A DNA stretch of 64,000 bases from positions 124,001 to 188,000 of the forward strand of contig CAWAPE010000003.1 in NCBI GenBank assembly GCA_963783855.1, given 5' to 3'. The notes beneath the pieces were generated by a model. It was given only the letters and a program-made list of their open reading frames with translations. It did not search any database and was not told the origin of the DNA. Of this stretch, positions 1-8,067 are shown piece after piece. This DNA comes from JAKAGZ01 sp963783855 (GTDB taxonomy: Bacteria > Bacteroidota > Ignavibacteria > Ignavibacteriales > Ignavibacteriaceae). The translations under genes and the position numbers were made by a program. The stretch's first letter is position 1, and each line of letters starts with the position of its first letter.

Positions 1-1163
1 TTTATCCGGAAGTTATATACTATCACAAAGAACAGCTGTGCGATCTGATACCTTACTACAGCAGGTTTCTAAATGGAATTGCTTTGTTAAGCAGTGAAGG
101 ATATCTTTATACAATCAGCAGAATACAATCGCTTACTGATGATATTAGCCTTTCGCTGGGAGCTGAGCCCGGGGCAATTTCATATTTTGATACGGATAAT
201 AACGGGATAAATGATATCTGTTTTATTGATAATTTTAATAATTACCTGAAACTTGTAGTAAGAAATAATTCCGGTATTCCATGGACACTTTACAGAACAA
301 GGTTATTCGAAAAGCAGAAAATGATTCTCGCAGATAATACGAATATAGGAATTAAAACCTTTTATTGTTATACACCCGGGAAGAAATTAATAGAAGTCAT
401 TTCATATAATTTTAAAAATGGGAAAATTGAAAGAAATTCACTTTACACTCCGGGTAAAATATCAGACTTGAAAATTCTTCCTGTTACTGGATTTAATTCT
501 AAAATTTATGTTTCCTATATGCAGAAAGAAGCTCTGGGACTAAGCGAATTTTTTATCAGGGACTCAAGATATGTTTCCAGGGATTTCCCGGATATAGCAT
601 CAAATGTTCTGGCCTCTAACCTAACGGTAATAAATGGTCCGGAATTATTTTACTGGCAAAGAAATAATAACTCGCAGGTTCTGTTTAGATCGACGCTGGC
701 TAATCATTTTAAAAATGCGATAAGGTATTATAGCCTGGGTATGAAGGACACAACTTTAATGAATTCATTTGCTGGAGATTTCTTTAATAATGAAAAAGCC
801 ACATCAGTTAATTTCTTTGAAACTCAAAAATCGAATTTTGTAGTTCTGTCCAATGAAAATTCTCCTTCAGTTGTAGTGAACAAAGATTTAGCAGATCATT
901 TTAGGATTAAAAATAAAAATCTGTTATTTTTTGGTGAACTAAAACCGGGTGGTTTGAAAAGGCTTTTTATTTATGTGCCCGATGAAAGTGCTCTCCACAG
1001 GATCGATTTTATTAAAAGGGGTAGAAAAATAGTGGTTACTAATATAGCCGTGGGCAGTAATGTTCTGGACTATTTTATTAAGAATATGAATTATAGAAGT
1101 TATAGCTTTGTTTACACTGATTCTGTTGATAGATGCATTAAAATAAAACAATTAACTCAATGA
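1..1163 (+). CDS. Secreted FG-GAP/VCBS-like repeat protein, C-terminal part
   Basis: The reading frame is open from the left edge of the window (first full codon at base 3), so this is the C-terminal part of a longer gene; the TTG at 84 is only an internal codon. The visible ~387 residues include a stretch like FDTDNNGINDICFID (around bases 190-230), the acidic Asn/Asp loop typical of FG-GAP/VCBS calcium-binding propeller repeats. No membrane segment and no C-terminal sorting domain are seen. The stop overlaps the start of the next gene by 4 bases (ATGA), which suggests translational coupling with the metalloprotease. Function unknown; an extracellular or periplasmic propeller is an inference from the repeat-like loop only. 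Confidence 0.6.
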   Translation, partial: YPEVIYYHKEQLCDLIPYYSRFLNGIALLSSEGYLYTISRIQSLTDDISLSLGAEPGAISYFDTDNNGINDICFIDNFNNYLKLVVRNNSGIPWTLYRTRLFEKQKMILADNTNIGIKTFYCYTPGKKLIEVISYNFKNGKIERNSLYTPGKISDLKILPVTGFNSKIYVSYMQKEALGLSEFFIRDSRYVSRDFPDIASNVLASNLTVINGPELFYWQRNNNSQVLFRSTLANHFKNAIRYYSLGMKDTTLMNSFAGDFFNNEKATSVNFFETQKSNFVVLSNENSPSVVVNKDLADHFRIKNKNLLFFGELKPGGLKRLFIYVPDESALHRIDFIKRGRKIVVTNIAVGSNVLDYFIKNMNYRSYSFVYTDSVDRCIKIKQLTQ

Positions 1164-2839
1164 AAAAAAACATACTTATAATATTTTTAATTTCGGCTAC
1201 TGCTATTTTTGCACAGGAATATTCCCGTTCCAGCCTTGATTCGTTATATAATACATACATCGGGTTAAGAGAGGGCAATACAGTAAATCAAACAACTGCA
1301 CAAGGCGGCCAAAATATGGTGCAGGAAGAACACGGGAAATGCGGTTTTGGACTTGTAAATATTATAAGAATGAATCTAAAACTTTTTTCTCCCGATCAAC
1401 AGGCAAAATTGCAAAAGATTCTTCAGCGCCCTGCAACTGATACAAGTATAGTTTCACCTAAAGGCTATTTCCGAATACACTTTTATAAACCCGGTGGTAG
1501 CAATCCTCCCCCTGCTTATGATGTTAACCAGTTTGCAATTGCTGCAGATTCAGCTTATGATTTTGAAGTCGGATATTTAGGATACCCGGCACCCCCCGGC
1601 GATGCGGCTATTGATGGAGAGAACAAGTATGACATCTACATAGACAATCTTGGTTCGCTTTACGGGCAAACAAATTTTGATACTGAAATTGTAAGCGGTA
1701 GCAATAGATATTATTCCTATATGGAAATTGATGATGATTTTGCCGGATTTTATACAACAGGAATCAATGCGGCAAAAGTTACTGTGGCCCACGAGTTTCA
1801 TCATGGGATTCAGATTGGTAATTATATTTACAGGGACACCGATATTTTCTTTTATGAATTAACCTCTACTGCAATGGAGACATTCGTTTATCCATCTATT
1901 CCTGATTATTTTCAGTATCTGCCCTCTTATTTCAGCCAATCATCCTTAGGATTTGCAGGACAGAGCGGGTATAATATGGCTATCTGGGATATTTACCTGA
2001 AAATGAATTATGGCTACGCTATTATTAAGAGGGAATGGGAATTGATGCCTTCTCAAAATGCATTGGCTGCAGTAAACAGCAGTTTAGTTGAAAAAGGTTC
2101 ATCATTCGCAAAAGCTTTTCAGGATTTTGGAGTTTGGACATATTATACAAATTACAGGACAAAGGTCGGTATGTACTTTCTGGATGCTGCAAAATATCCT
2201 TTAATGAGTACGATATCTTCAGTAGCTTTTACCCCCCCCTCAAAAGTTGTGCAGGTAAACACAAAACCAGCCACAAATAATTTTATAAGTTTTACAAACC
2301 AGGCAAACGGTGATACATTGATAGTGCAAATTTCAAATATTGATTACCAAACCGCTATAAGCAACCCGGGCAGTACTGAATCATTTACTTATTCTTTATT
2401 TAATGATCTGAGCAGCGGAAGTATTAAGATTTCTAACAAATATTCCGCAAACCTGAGTGTGTCAAAATCTTCCAGTTGGTTGTCTTCTGAATTTTTGAAC
2501 AATGTTCTTGTAAATAATGACACAACAGTAAATCCACCGGTTCTGACAGAAATTCAATACGCTTATCCCAATCCGTTTATATATAATAAAACAGGTTCAA
2601 TAATTTATATCCCCGTTTCTTCAAATAATACGGGTAGTGCAGATCTGAATATTTATTCTTCTTCTATGAATCTTGTGTATACTTCAATTCTCGGAGTCTT
2701 TAATAATGTTGGTCACCCGGTAGTATCCTGGAATGGAAGAAGTAATAGCAATCAGAAACTGGCAAGTGGAGTATATGTTTATATAACAAAAGCGGGGGGC
2801 AATGTTATTAAAGGAAAACTGGTAATATTTAATGAGTGA
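1160..2839 (+). CDS. Secreted HExxH zinc metalloprotease (MXAN_6640-like)
   Basis: A 559-residue protein with a Sec signal peptide ending about residue 19 (FAQ/E). The zinc-binding motif HEFHH is at residues 211-215, in the setting VAHEFHHGIQIG, as in the MXAN_6640 group of putative metalloproteases. The last ~90 residues, starting YAYPNPF, form a FlgD-like/sorting-type beta domain with WNGRS and SGVYVYI, although it ends in FNE rather than the usual basic tail, so type IX export is possible but not certain. The gene overlaps its upstream neighbour by 4 bases and overlaps ccmA by 8 bases, so it sits inside the cytochrome-maturation transcription unit. The substrate is unknown. A structural (non-catalytic) role cannot be excluded. 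Confidence 0.75.
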   Translation: MKKNILIIFLISATAIFAQEYSRSSLDSLYNTYIGLREGNTVNQTTAQGGQNMVQEEHGKCGFGLVNIIRMNLKLFSPDQQAKLQKILQRPATDTSIVSPKGYFRIHFYKPGGSNPPPAYDVNQFAIAADSAYDFEVGYLGYPAPPGDAAIDGENKYDIYIDNLGSLYGQTNFDTEIVSGSNRYYSYMEIDDDFAGFYTTGINAAKVTVAHEFHHGIQIGNYIYRDTDIFFYELTSTAMETFVYPSIPDYFQYLPSYFSQSSLGFAGQSGYNMAIWDIYLKMNYGYAIIKREWELMPSQNALAAVNSSLVEKGSSFAKAFQDFGVWTYYTNYRTKVGMYFLDAAKYPLMSTISSVAFTPPSKVVQVNTKPATNNFISFTNQANGDTLIVQISNIDYQTAISNPGSTESFTYSLFNDLSSGSIKISNKYSANLSVSKSSSWLSSEFLNNVLVNNDTTVNPPVLTEIQYAYPNPFIYNKTGSIIYIPVSSNNTGSADLNIYSSSMNLVYTSILGVFNNVGHPVVSWNGRSNSNQKLASGVYVYITKAGGNVIKGKLVIFNE

Positions 2840-3464
2840 TTATATTCTTAAGGCAGATTCTGTAGCAAAAAATTTTGGCAGAAGATTAATTTTTCGCGGT
2901 ATAAATTTTCAATTTAGTGAAAATGGTGTTTACGGTGTATCGGGTCCGAATGGTTCGGGTAAATCGACTCTGGTAAAAATAATTGCCGGGCTCAGTTCAC
3001 CCTCTGAAGGAAAAATTACACACAATCATAATAACAACGAAATAATCTCTGAAAAACTTCATAATTATATAGGGTTTGTTTCACCCTATCTTGTGCTTTA
3101 TGAAGAATTCAGCGCCTGGGAAAACCTGGAATTTTTTGCACATATTCGTGATGTTGCATTCAACAAGGAAAAAATTGAAACCCTGTTGAATGATTTTCTC
3201 CTTTATGAAAGAAGAGAGGATCTTGTCAAGACATATTCATCTGGAATGAAACAGCGGATGAAGTTTATCTTTGCTCTGATGCATTCGCCAAATCTTGTTA
3301 TCCTTGATGAGCCGACATCCAATCTTGATGAGGAAGGGAAAGAGACAGTTTATAAAATTGTAGAAAGAGAAGGAAAAGAAAACATTGTAATAGTTGCATC
3401 CAATGAAAGATCTGATCTTGCGTTATGCGGCGAGACAATACTACTGGAAAAATTTAAACAATAA
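2832..3464 (+). CDS. ccmA: Heme exporter ATP-binding protein CcmA
   Basis: A 210-residue ABC ATPase. Walker A GPNGSGKST spans residues 38-46, the signature region reads YSSGMKQRMK, and Walker B with its downstream D-loop reads LVILDEPTSNLDE. Its length fits the short ATPases of the CcmABC complex, which drives release of holo-CcmE in cytochrome c maturation. The assignment rests mainly on context: genes for CcmB, CcmC, a CcmD-like peptide, CcmE and CcmF follow directly. The start at 2832 overlaps the metalloprotease stop by 8 bases. In isolation it could be any small ABC ATPase. Confidence 0.85.
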   Translation: MSDYILKADSVAKNFGRRLIFRGINFQFSENGVYGVSGPNGSGKSTLVKIIAGLSSPSEGKITHNHNNNEIISEKLHNYIGFVSPYLVLYEEFSAWENLEFFAHIRDVAFNKEKIETLLNDFLLYERREDLVKTYSSGMKQRMKFIFALMHSPNLVILDEPTSNLDEEGKETVYKIVEREGKENIVIVASNERSDLALCGETILLEKFKQ

Positions 3465-3486
3465 TATTGATAAAATAAGTTCGTTT

Positions 3487-4152
3487 ATGAATTCAAAAGC
3501 ATTTGCATTATATCTGAAAGATTTTCGCTCTGAACTGAGAACACGCTATGCCGTTAATTCTCTTGCAATGTTTATAGTTGTTGCAATCAGTGTAATACTC
3601 TTTTCAATTGGTAATGAAAAAATTCCTGAAAGTTTAACCGGTGGATTGTTCTGGGTTGTAATTTTCTTTTCTGCTATGTCCGGGCTTGCCAGGGCATTTG
3701 TTGCTGAGGAGGAAAGGGGAACATCACTGACTTTACAATTAATTGCATCACCTTCTACAGTTTTTACCGGCAAATTATTGTTTAACTTAATACTCGTTTT
3801 CCTGATGAACATTGTAATTGCATTATTATATTCAGCATTGTTCGAGGAATTTGTTATCAGAAGCTTTGCCTTATTTCTTTTAACTTTTGTACTTTCAAAC
3901 ATAGGCCTGGCAGTATCATCAACCATAATTGCAGCAATAATTTCTAAGGCCGGGTCTAAGGGAACATTGTACCCTGTTCTTTCGTTTCCAATATTATTGC
4001 CTTTAATTTTAACTTCAGTTGAGTTAACTTCGAATTGCATGCTTGGCACAACATTTGAAGAATCTCAGGTATTGTTAGCCGTTATTTTATGTTATGATGT
4101 AATAATGCTTACAGCATCTTACATGTTATTCGATTTTATCTGGAAAGATTAA
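3487..4152 (+). CDS. ccmB: Heme exporter membrane protein CcmB
   Basis: A 221-residue integral membrane protein from the ATG at 3487. The frame is open back to 3394, but that would overlap ccmA by 70 bases and add a hydrophilic stretch unlike the family. Several hydrophobic segments are visible (for example MFIVVAISVILFSIG, FWVVIFFSAMSGLA and LILVFLMNIVIALLY), and the motif AEEERGTSLTLQLIASP matches the CcmB family. It pairs with CcmA as the membrane half of the transporter. It lies 22 bases after the ccmA stop and 19 bases before ccmC. Confidence 0.85.
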   Translation: MNSKAFALYLKDFRSELRTRYAVNSLAMFIVVAISVILFSIGNEKIPESLTGGLFWVVIFFSAMSGLARAFVAEEERGTSLTLQLIASPSTVFTGKLLFNLILVFLMNIVIALLYSALFEEFVIRSFALFLLTFVLSNIGLAVSSTIIAAIISKAGSKGTLYPVLSFPILLPLILTSVELTSNCMLGTTFEESQVLLAVILCYDVIMLTASYMLFDFIWKD

Positions 4153-4171
4153 ACAAACAAAAACACAAACT

Positions 4172-4909
4172 ATGAAAAATTTCGATATTATCTGGAAAAC
4201 GTTTTTATTTCTGTTACTTGCATTCGTCTCTGTGGCTGGAATAGCTTTTCCCATTGTTGAGAATCCCGTCCATTGGTATCAGTTTCCAATGATCAGGGGA
4301 TTGGAAGAAAATGCGAAAATCATCTTTTTTCACGTTCCAACTGCCTGGCTTACAGTAATCGCATTTTTGATGTCAACAATTTACAGTATTAAATATCTGC
4401 GAAAAAAGAATCTTGATGATGATGCAAAATCTTATGCAGCTGCACAACTTGGAATTATATTTTGTATACTTGCTACGGTAACCGGGTCAATCTGGTCAAA
4501 ATTTGCCTGGGGAGCCTACTGGAGCTGGGACCCGAGACAAACAAGTATTTTCGCTCTTTTACTTATTTACGGAGCGTGGTTTGCTCTTCGTTCTTCAATA
4601 GAATCAGAAGACAAGCGTGCAAGTTTATCGGCCGTTTATTCTATTATTGCCTTTGTAACTGTTCCTTTCTTTATATTTGTTATGCCCAGAATTATGCTCG
4701 GCCTACATCCCGGATCAGAAGAAATTGTTGATGGTAAGGTTATGCAAAGTGCAAGCCCTGTAATTGATTTTAAAATGAATGGAAATATGTTATTAATATT
4801 TTTCCTTTCACTGGCGGCATTTACTATACTTTATTTCTGGATGTGGAAATTGGGGTATAAATCTTTGATATATAAAGACAAAATTCAAAAACAAATTTCA
4901 CGAGGATAA
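4172..4909 (+). CDS. ccmC: Heme handling protein CcmC
   Basis: A 245-residue membrane protein of the heme-handling (WWD) superfamily. The tryptophan-rich periplasmic motif WGAYWSWDPRQTS lies near residues 111-123. The two histidines expected to hold heme from either side are visible: FFHVPTAW near residue 50 and LGLHPGSE near residue 175. CcmC collects heme at the periplasmic face of the inner membrane and passes it to CcmE. About six hydrophobic helices surround the motif. The CcmD-like frame begins 3 bases after the stop, and ccmB ends 19 bases upstream. Confidence 0.9.
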   Translation: MKNFDIIWKTFLFLLLAFVSVAGIAFPIVENPVHWYQFPMIRGLEENAKIIFFHVPTAWLTVIAFLMSTIYSIKYLRKKNLDDDAKSYAAAQLGIIFCILATVTGSIWSKFAWGAYWSWDPRQTSIFALLLIYGAWFALRSSIESEDKRASLSAVYSIIAFVTVPFFIFVMPRIMLGLHPGSEEIVDGKVMQSASPVIDFKMNGNMLLIFFLSLAAFTILYFWMWKLGYKSLIYKDKIQKQISRG

Positions 4910-4911
4910 TC

Positions 4912-5070
4912 TTGGACGGCTTATATCAGTTTTTGCACAATAACGCAATTTACATTGTTACTTTTATTGTGCTTGTAGTTTGGGTTGGTATATTTTTATA
5001 TCTTAACACTCTTGATAAAAGAATGAAATCTATTGAAAAGGATCTTAAAGGAGAAAATAATGAAAAGTAA
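4912..5070 (+). CDS. ccmD: Small CcmD-like membrane protein
   Basis: A 52-residue frame starting at TTG 4912, 3 bases after ccmC, with one membrane segment (YIVTFIVLVVWVGIFLYLN) followed by a charged helix containing KRMKSIEKDLK. This layout, one helix then a basic/acidic cytoplasmic coil, and the position between ccmC and ccmE match CcmD, which helps release CcmE from CcmC. Its last codons overlap the ccmE start by 11 bases, and it supplies the ribosome-binding sequence of ccmE. Non-ATG start and small size make the exact start uncertain. Confidence 0.7.
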   Translation: MDGLYQFLHNNAIYIVTFIVLVVWVGIFLYLNTLDKRMKSIEKDLKGENNEK

Positions 5071-5449
5071 ATATTTGTTTGGCGGCACTATTATTGTGAT
5101 TTTTCTCGGACTAATGGCTTATCTTTTTACACAGAGCAATATTCAGTATGAAAGCAATTTCCAGAAAGTTATGACAAAAGACAGAACTGTTAAAGCAACT
5201 GGTAGCTGGGTTAAAGATAAAAATTATGAAATCAATAAAGAGAAAAGGACTTTTTCTTTTTATCTGCAGGATGAGAATGGAACTGAAATGAAAGTTATTT
5301 ATAATGGAACTATCCCAAATAACTTTGAGTCAGCAAGAAGTGTCGTTGTAACCGGTAAATATGAAAACGGTTATTTTCACGCTAAAGACATTTTAACAAA
5401 ATGTCCGAGTAAATATGAAGGTGAGAACGTAAAGACGTCCAGCCTGTAA
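5060..5449 (+). CDS. ccmE: Heme chaperone CcmE, Cys-type (CxxxY)
   Basis: A 129-residue protein from the ATG at 5060, preceded by AAGGAG at a good distance; the longer frame from 5033 runs inside the CcmD-like gene. It has an N-terminal membrane anchor (residues about 7-23) and an OB-fold periplasmic domain with typical CcmE strands (FSFYLQDENGTEMKVIYNG, VVVTGKYENGYFHAKDIL). The heme-binding site, normally His-x-x-x-Tyr, reads Cys115-Pro-Ser-Lys-Tyr119 here (Cys codon at 5402-5404). The family knowledge is that a CxxxY form occurs in Desulfovibrio and archaeal Ccm systems that also lack CcmG and CcmH. It fits: neither gene is found here. Confidence 0.9.
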   Translation: MKSKYLFGGTIIVIFLGLMAYLFTQSNIQYESNFQKVMTKDRTVKATGSWVKDKNYEINKEKRTFSFYLQDENGTEMKVIYNGTIPNNFESARSVVVTGKYENGYFHAKDILTKCPSKYEGENVKTSSL

Positions 5450-5530
5450 GCCTAGAACACATCGACCCGGAAATATTCTGTTCTTAATCTGGAGCCGGGT
5501 TTACTATTAATATGAAAATATGAGGATCTG

Positions 5531-7915
5531 ATGATAGGAAGTATCGTATTATCTCTTGCCTTATTAAGTAGTCTTATCGCTATGGTAATGTTCTTTCTGA
5601 ATTACCGTGGTTATAAAAATACGCTTAATTACGGAAGAATCGCTTACCATGCTATGGCAATGCTGGTAATAGTTGGAGCAGCCCTTTTGTGGCACGCAAT
5701 TCTTACACATTCTTACGAATACAAATATGTATATGATTACAGCAGTAATGATCTTTCCCTGGGATTTCTTCTTTCTACTTTTTGGGGCGGACAGGAAGGA
5801 AGTTTTATGCTCTGGCTGCTGCTTTCATCTATTATAGGTATTGTCTTACAATCATATAGCTCAAAGAGAGGCGATCTTGAGCCAAGAGTAATGGCAGTTT
5901 TTACACTGGCAACTACGTTCCTGCTTGTGATGGTTTCCCCGATGTTCAAGAATCCATTTGCTTTTATCTGGGCTGATCCGACATTTGTTGATATTAAAAA
6001 TGTGAATTCAGCGATGCTTTCGCTACCATTCTTACAGAACTTTATATACAGTGATGGGCAGACAAAACAACAGTTCGTTAAAATGACAGCTGATCTTCAT
6101 GCCTCGCTTGCTTCAGCCGGTATTTCGGTTAACCAATTTATTGTTAACGGTAAAGGATTGAACCCGCAGCTGCTTAATTTCTGGATGCAGATTCACCCGC
6201 CTATTTTATTCACAGGTTTTTCAATGTCCACTGTGCCGTTTGCCTTTGCAATGGCAGCAATGATGAAAAATGATTACAGGGACTGGGTAAAACAATCATT
6301 CCCCTGGGTGCTTGCTGGAGCCGGAATTCTTGGACTCGGAATTATGCTTGGTGGATACTGGGCTTATGAAATGCTCGGCTGGGGCGGTTACTGGGCCTGG
6401 GATCCCGTAGAAAATTCTAGCTTAATTCCCTGGATAATTGGTGTAGCTTCAGTCCACACCTTACTGGTTCAGAGAAAAAGCCAGTCAAAAGGTGGAGTAG
6501 GAAAATTCGCAAAAACAAATCTCATCCTCTGTTTGTTGACGTATATTCTGGTTTTATATGCTACATTCCTTACTAGAAGCGGTGTACTCGGAGATGCATC
6601 TGTTCACTCATTTGTTGATCCCGGAATGCTGGTTTATTTATTCCTGGTTATTTTTATCAGCGCTTTCATTCTTCTTGGTTTTGGTATGCTGATTTACAGG
6701 TGGAAAGATTTAAGTAAAAATATAGAAACTGAGGAAAGTTTATTATCAAGAGAACTCGCATTGTTTACTGCAGCAGTAGTACTTTGCGCTTCGGCAATTA
6801 TTGTTTTTGTCGGAACTTCCGCACCTCTTGTAAGCCACGCAGTTGAAACTACCTTTTATAACGAGATGCAGCTGCCGATTGTTATTATAATTGGATTGTT
6901 AAACGGATTAAGCTTACTTCTTAAATGGAAACATTCAAAAGGGAAGGACCTGCTGAAAAAATCTGTTCTCCCAATTTCCGCTACGTTATTATTTACAATT
7001 ATAGTGAGCGTGTTTGCCGGCATAACTAATCTTATGGTTATCCTGATGATTCTGGCTATATCATTTTCACTTTTTGTGAATCTTGAAATTGCTGTAAAAA
7101 TTATTCGCGGAAATATGAAAATGCTCGGTGCTTATGTAGCTCATATCGGAATTGCGGTTCTTGTACTTGGAATAATTGGTTCGGCAATCTACAGTCAGGA
7201 ACAGGATATCGACCTTATAAAAGGACAGACAAAAGAAGCATTCGGTTATAAGATGACATTTACCGGCTGGTCCCCAATTGAAAACGGTAAAAAGTATGAA
7301 TTTAATATTCATATGAATAAAGGCGGGGATGAATATTTTATAAACCCGGTTATGTATATTGCATCATATAACAACAGCCTGATGAGAGAGCCCGCAATTA
7401 AAGTTGGTCTAACAAAAGATCTTTATATCTCACCGGTTGGTTACGATGAAGGAAATGGTGAAACCGGTAAGCCGGTTTCTCTCGCAGTCGGACAGAATAT
7501 TGAATACGAAGGCTACCAGATTCAATATGAAAGTTTCGATCGTCCGGACGTTACAAAAATGACAAGCGGCGGTGATATAGAAATGGGACCAAAACTTGTT
7601 GTTTCAAAAGACGGAAAAACTTACAATGTTGAGCCAAAAATAAAAGGAAGCATGGGCAACTTTACATATGTTCCTGCTGAAATTAAAGGTGCTAATCTGA
7701 AAATCGAAATCAAAAAAATTGATCCTACCAGCGAAAAAGCAGATCTGGTAGTATCTAAACTTGTTGAAGATACACCGAAAGCTCCACCTAAAGAAGTCCT
7801 TTCAATACAGGCGAGTATAAAACCGTTTATAAGTCTTGTATGGATTGGCGTTTTGATTATGGTGCTGGGATTTTTTGTATCGGTCGGAAGAAGGTTAAAA
7901 GAATCTCTAATCTGA
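5531..7915 (+). CDS. ccmF: Cytochrome c heme lyase subunit CcmF
   Basis: A 794-residue multi-spanning membrane protein. The WWD-type heme-binding motif reads WGGYWAWDPVENSSLIPW near residues 285-302, and the preceding conserved block MQIHPPILFTGF is present near residue 216. It transfers heme from CcmE to apocytochromes. The protein is longer than the classic ~650 residues because of a periplasmic C-terminal domain (about residues 560-760) before a last helix (SLVWIGVLIMVLGFFVSVGRR). With no CcmH or CcmI gene next to it, this subunit may act as the lyase on its own; that is inference. It starts 81 bases after ccmE and the unit ends with a terminator. Confidence 0.92.
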   Translation: MIGSIVLSLALLSSLIAMVMFFLNYRGYKNTLNYGRIAYHAMAMLVIVGAALLWHAILTHSYEYKYVYDYSSNDLSLGFLLSTFWGGQEGSFMLWLLLSSIIGIVLQSYSSKRGDLEPRVMAVFTLATTFLLVMVSPMFKNPFAFIWADPTFVDIKNVNSAMLSLPFLQNFIYSDGQTKQQFVKMTADLHASLASAGISVNQFIVNGKGLNPQLLNFWMQIHPPILFTGFSMSTVPFAFAMAAMMKNDYRDWVKQSFPWVLAGAGILGLGIMLGGYWAYEMLGWGGYWAWDPVENSSLIPWIIGVASVHTLLVQRKSQSKGGVGKFAKTNLILCLLTYILVLYATFLTRSGVLGDASVHSFVDPGMLVYLFLVIFISAFILLGFGMLIYRWKDLSKNIETEESLLSRELALFTAAVVLCASAIIVFVGTSAPLVSHAVETTFYNEMQLPIVIIIGLLNGLSLLLKWKHSKGKDLLKKSVLPISATLLFTIIVSVFAGITNLMVILMILAISFSLFVNLEIAVKIIRGNMKMLGAYVAHIGIAVLVLGIIGSAIYSQEQDIDLIKGQTKEAFGYKMTFTGWSPIENGKKYEFNIHMNKGGDEYFINPVMYIASYNNSLMREPAIKVGLTKDLYISPVGYDEGNGETGKPVSLAVGQNIEYEGYQIQYESFDRPDVTKMTSGGDIEMGPKLVVSKDGKTYNVEPKIKGSMGNFTYVPAEIKGANLKIEIKKIDPTSEKADLVVSKLVEDTPKAPPKEVLSIQASIKPFISLVWIGVLIMVLGFFVSVGRRLKESLI

Positions 7916-7935
7916 TGTATTAGCACTTATTTCTC

Positions 7936-7968
7936 TAAAAAATGCCTGGTTATCCGGGCATTTTTTTT
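7936..7968 (+). terminator. Terminator of the ccm unit
   Basis: The arms AATGCCTGG and CCGGGCATT (one G-T pair) flank a 4-base loop and run into eight T residues. It sits about 20 bases after the ccmF stop and marks the end of the ccm unit. Confidence 0.85.
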
Positions 7969-8067
7969 ACACTTATCACATTTCTGTTTAGCATTTTAAA
8001 TAAATATTGTAAATTCAGGTTATCTTTCCAGGGGGAAAGTCCACAAAAACAAAAGAAGGTAATTATT

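Noticed and set aside
3394..3486. N-terminal extension of ccmB
   Set aside because: It overlaps ccmA and encodes a hydrophilic stretch unlike the CcmB family.
7942..8067. N-terminal extension of the S46 peptidase frame
   Set aside because: It begins in the terminator of the ccm unit and has no ribosome-binding site, while the ATG at 8068 has AAGAAGG before it.
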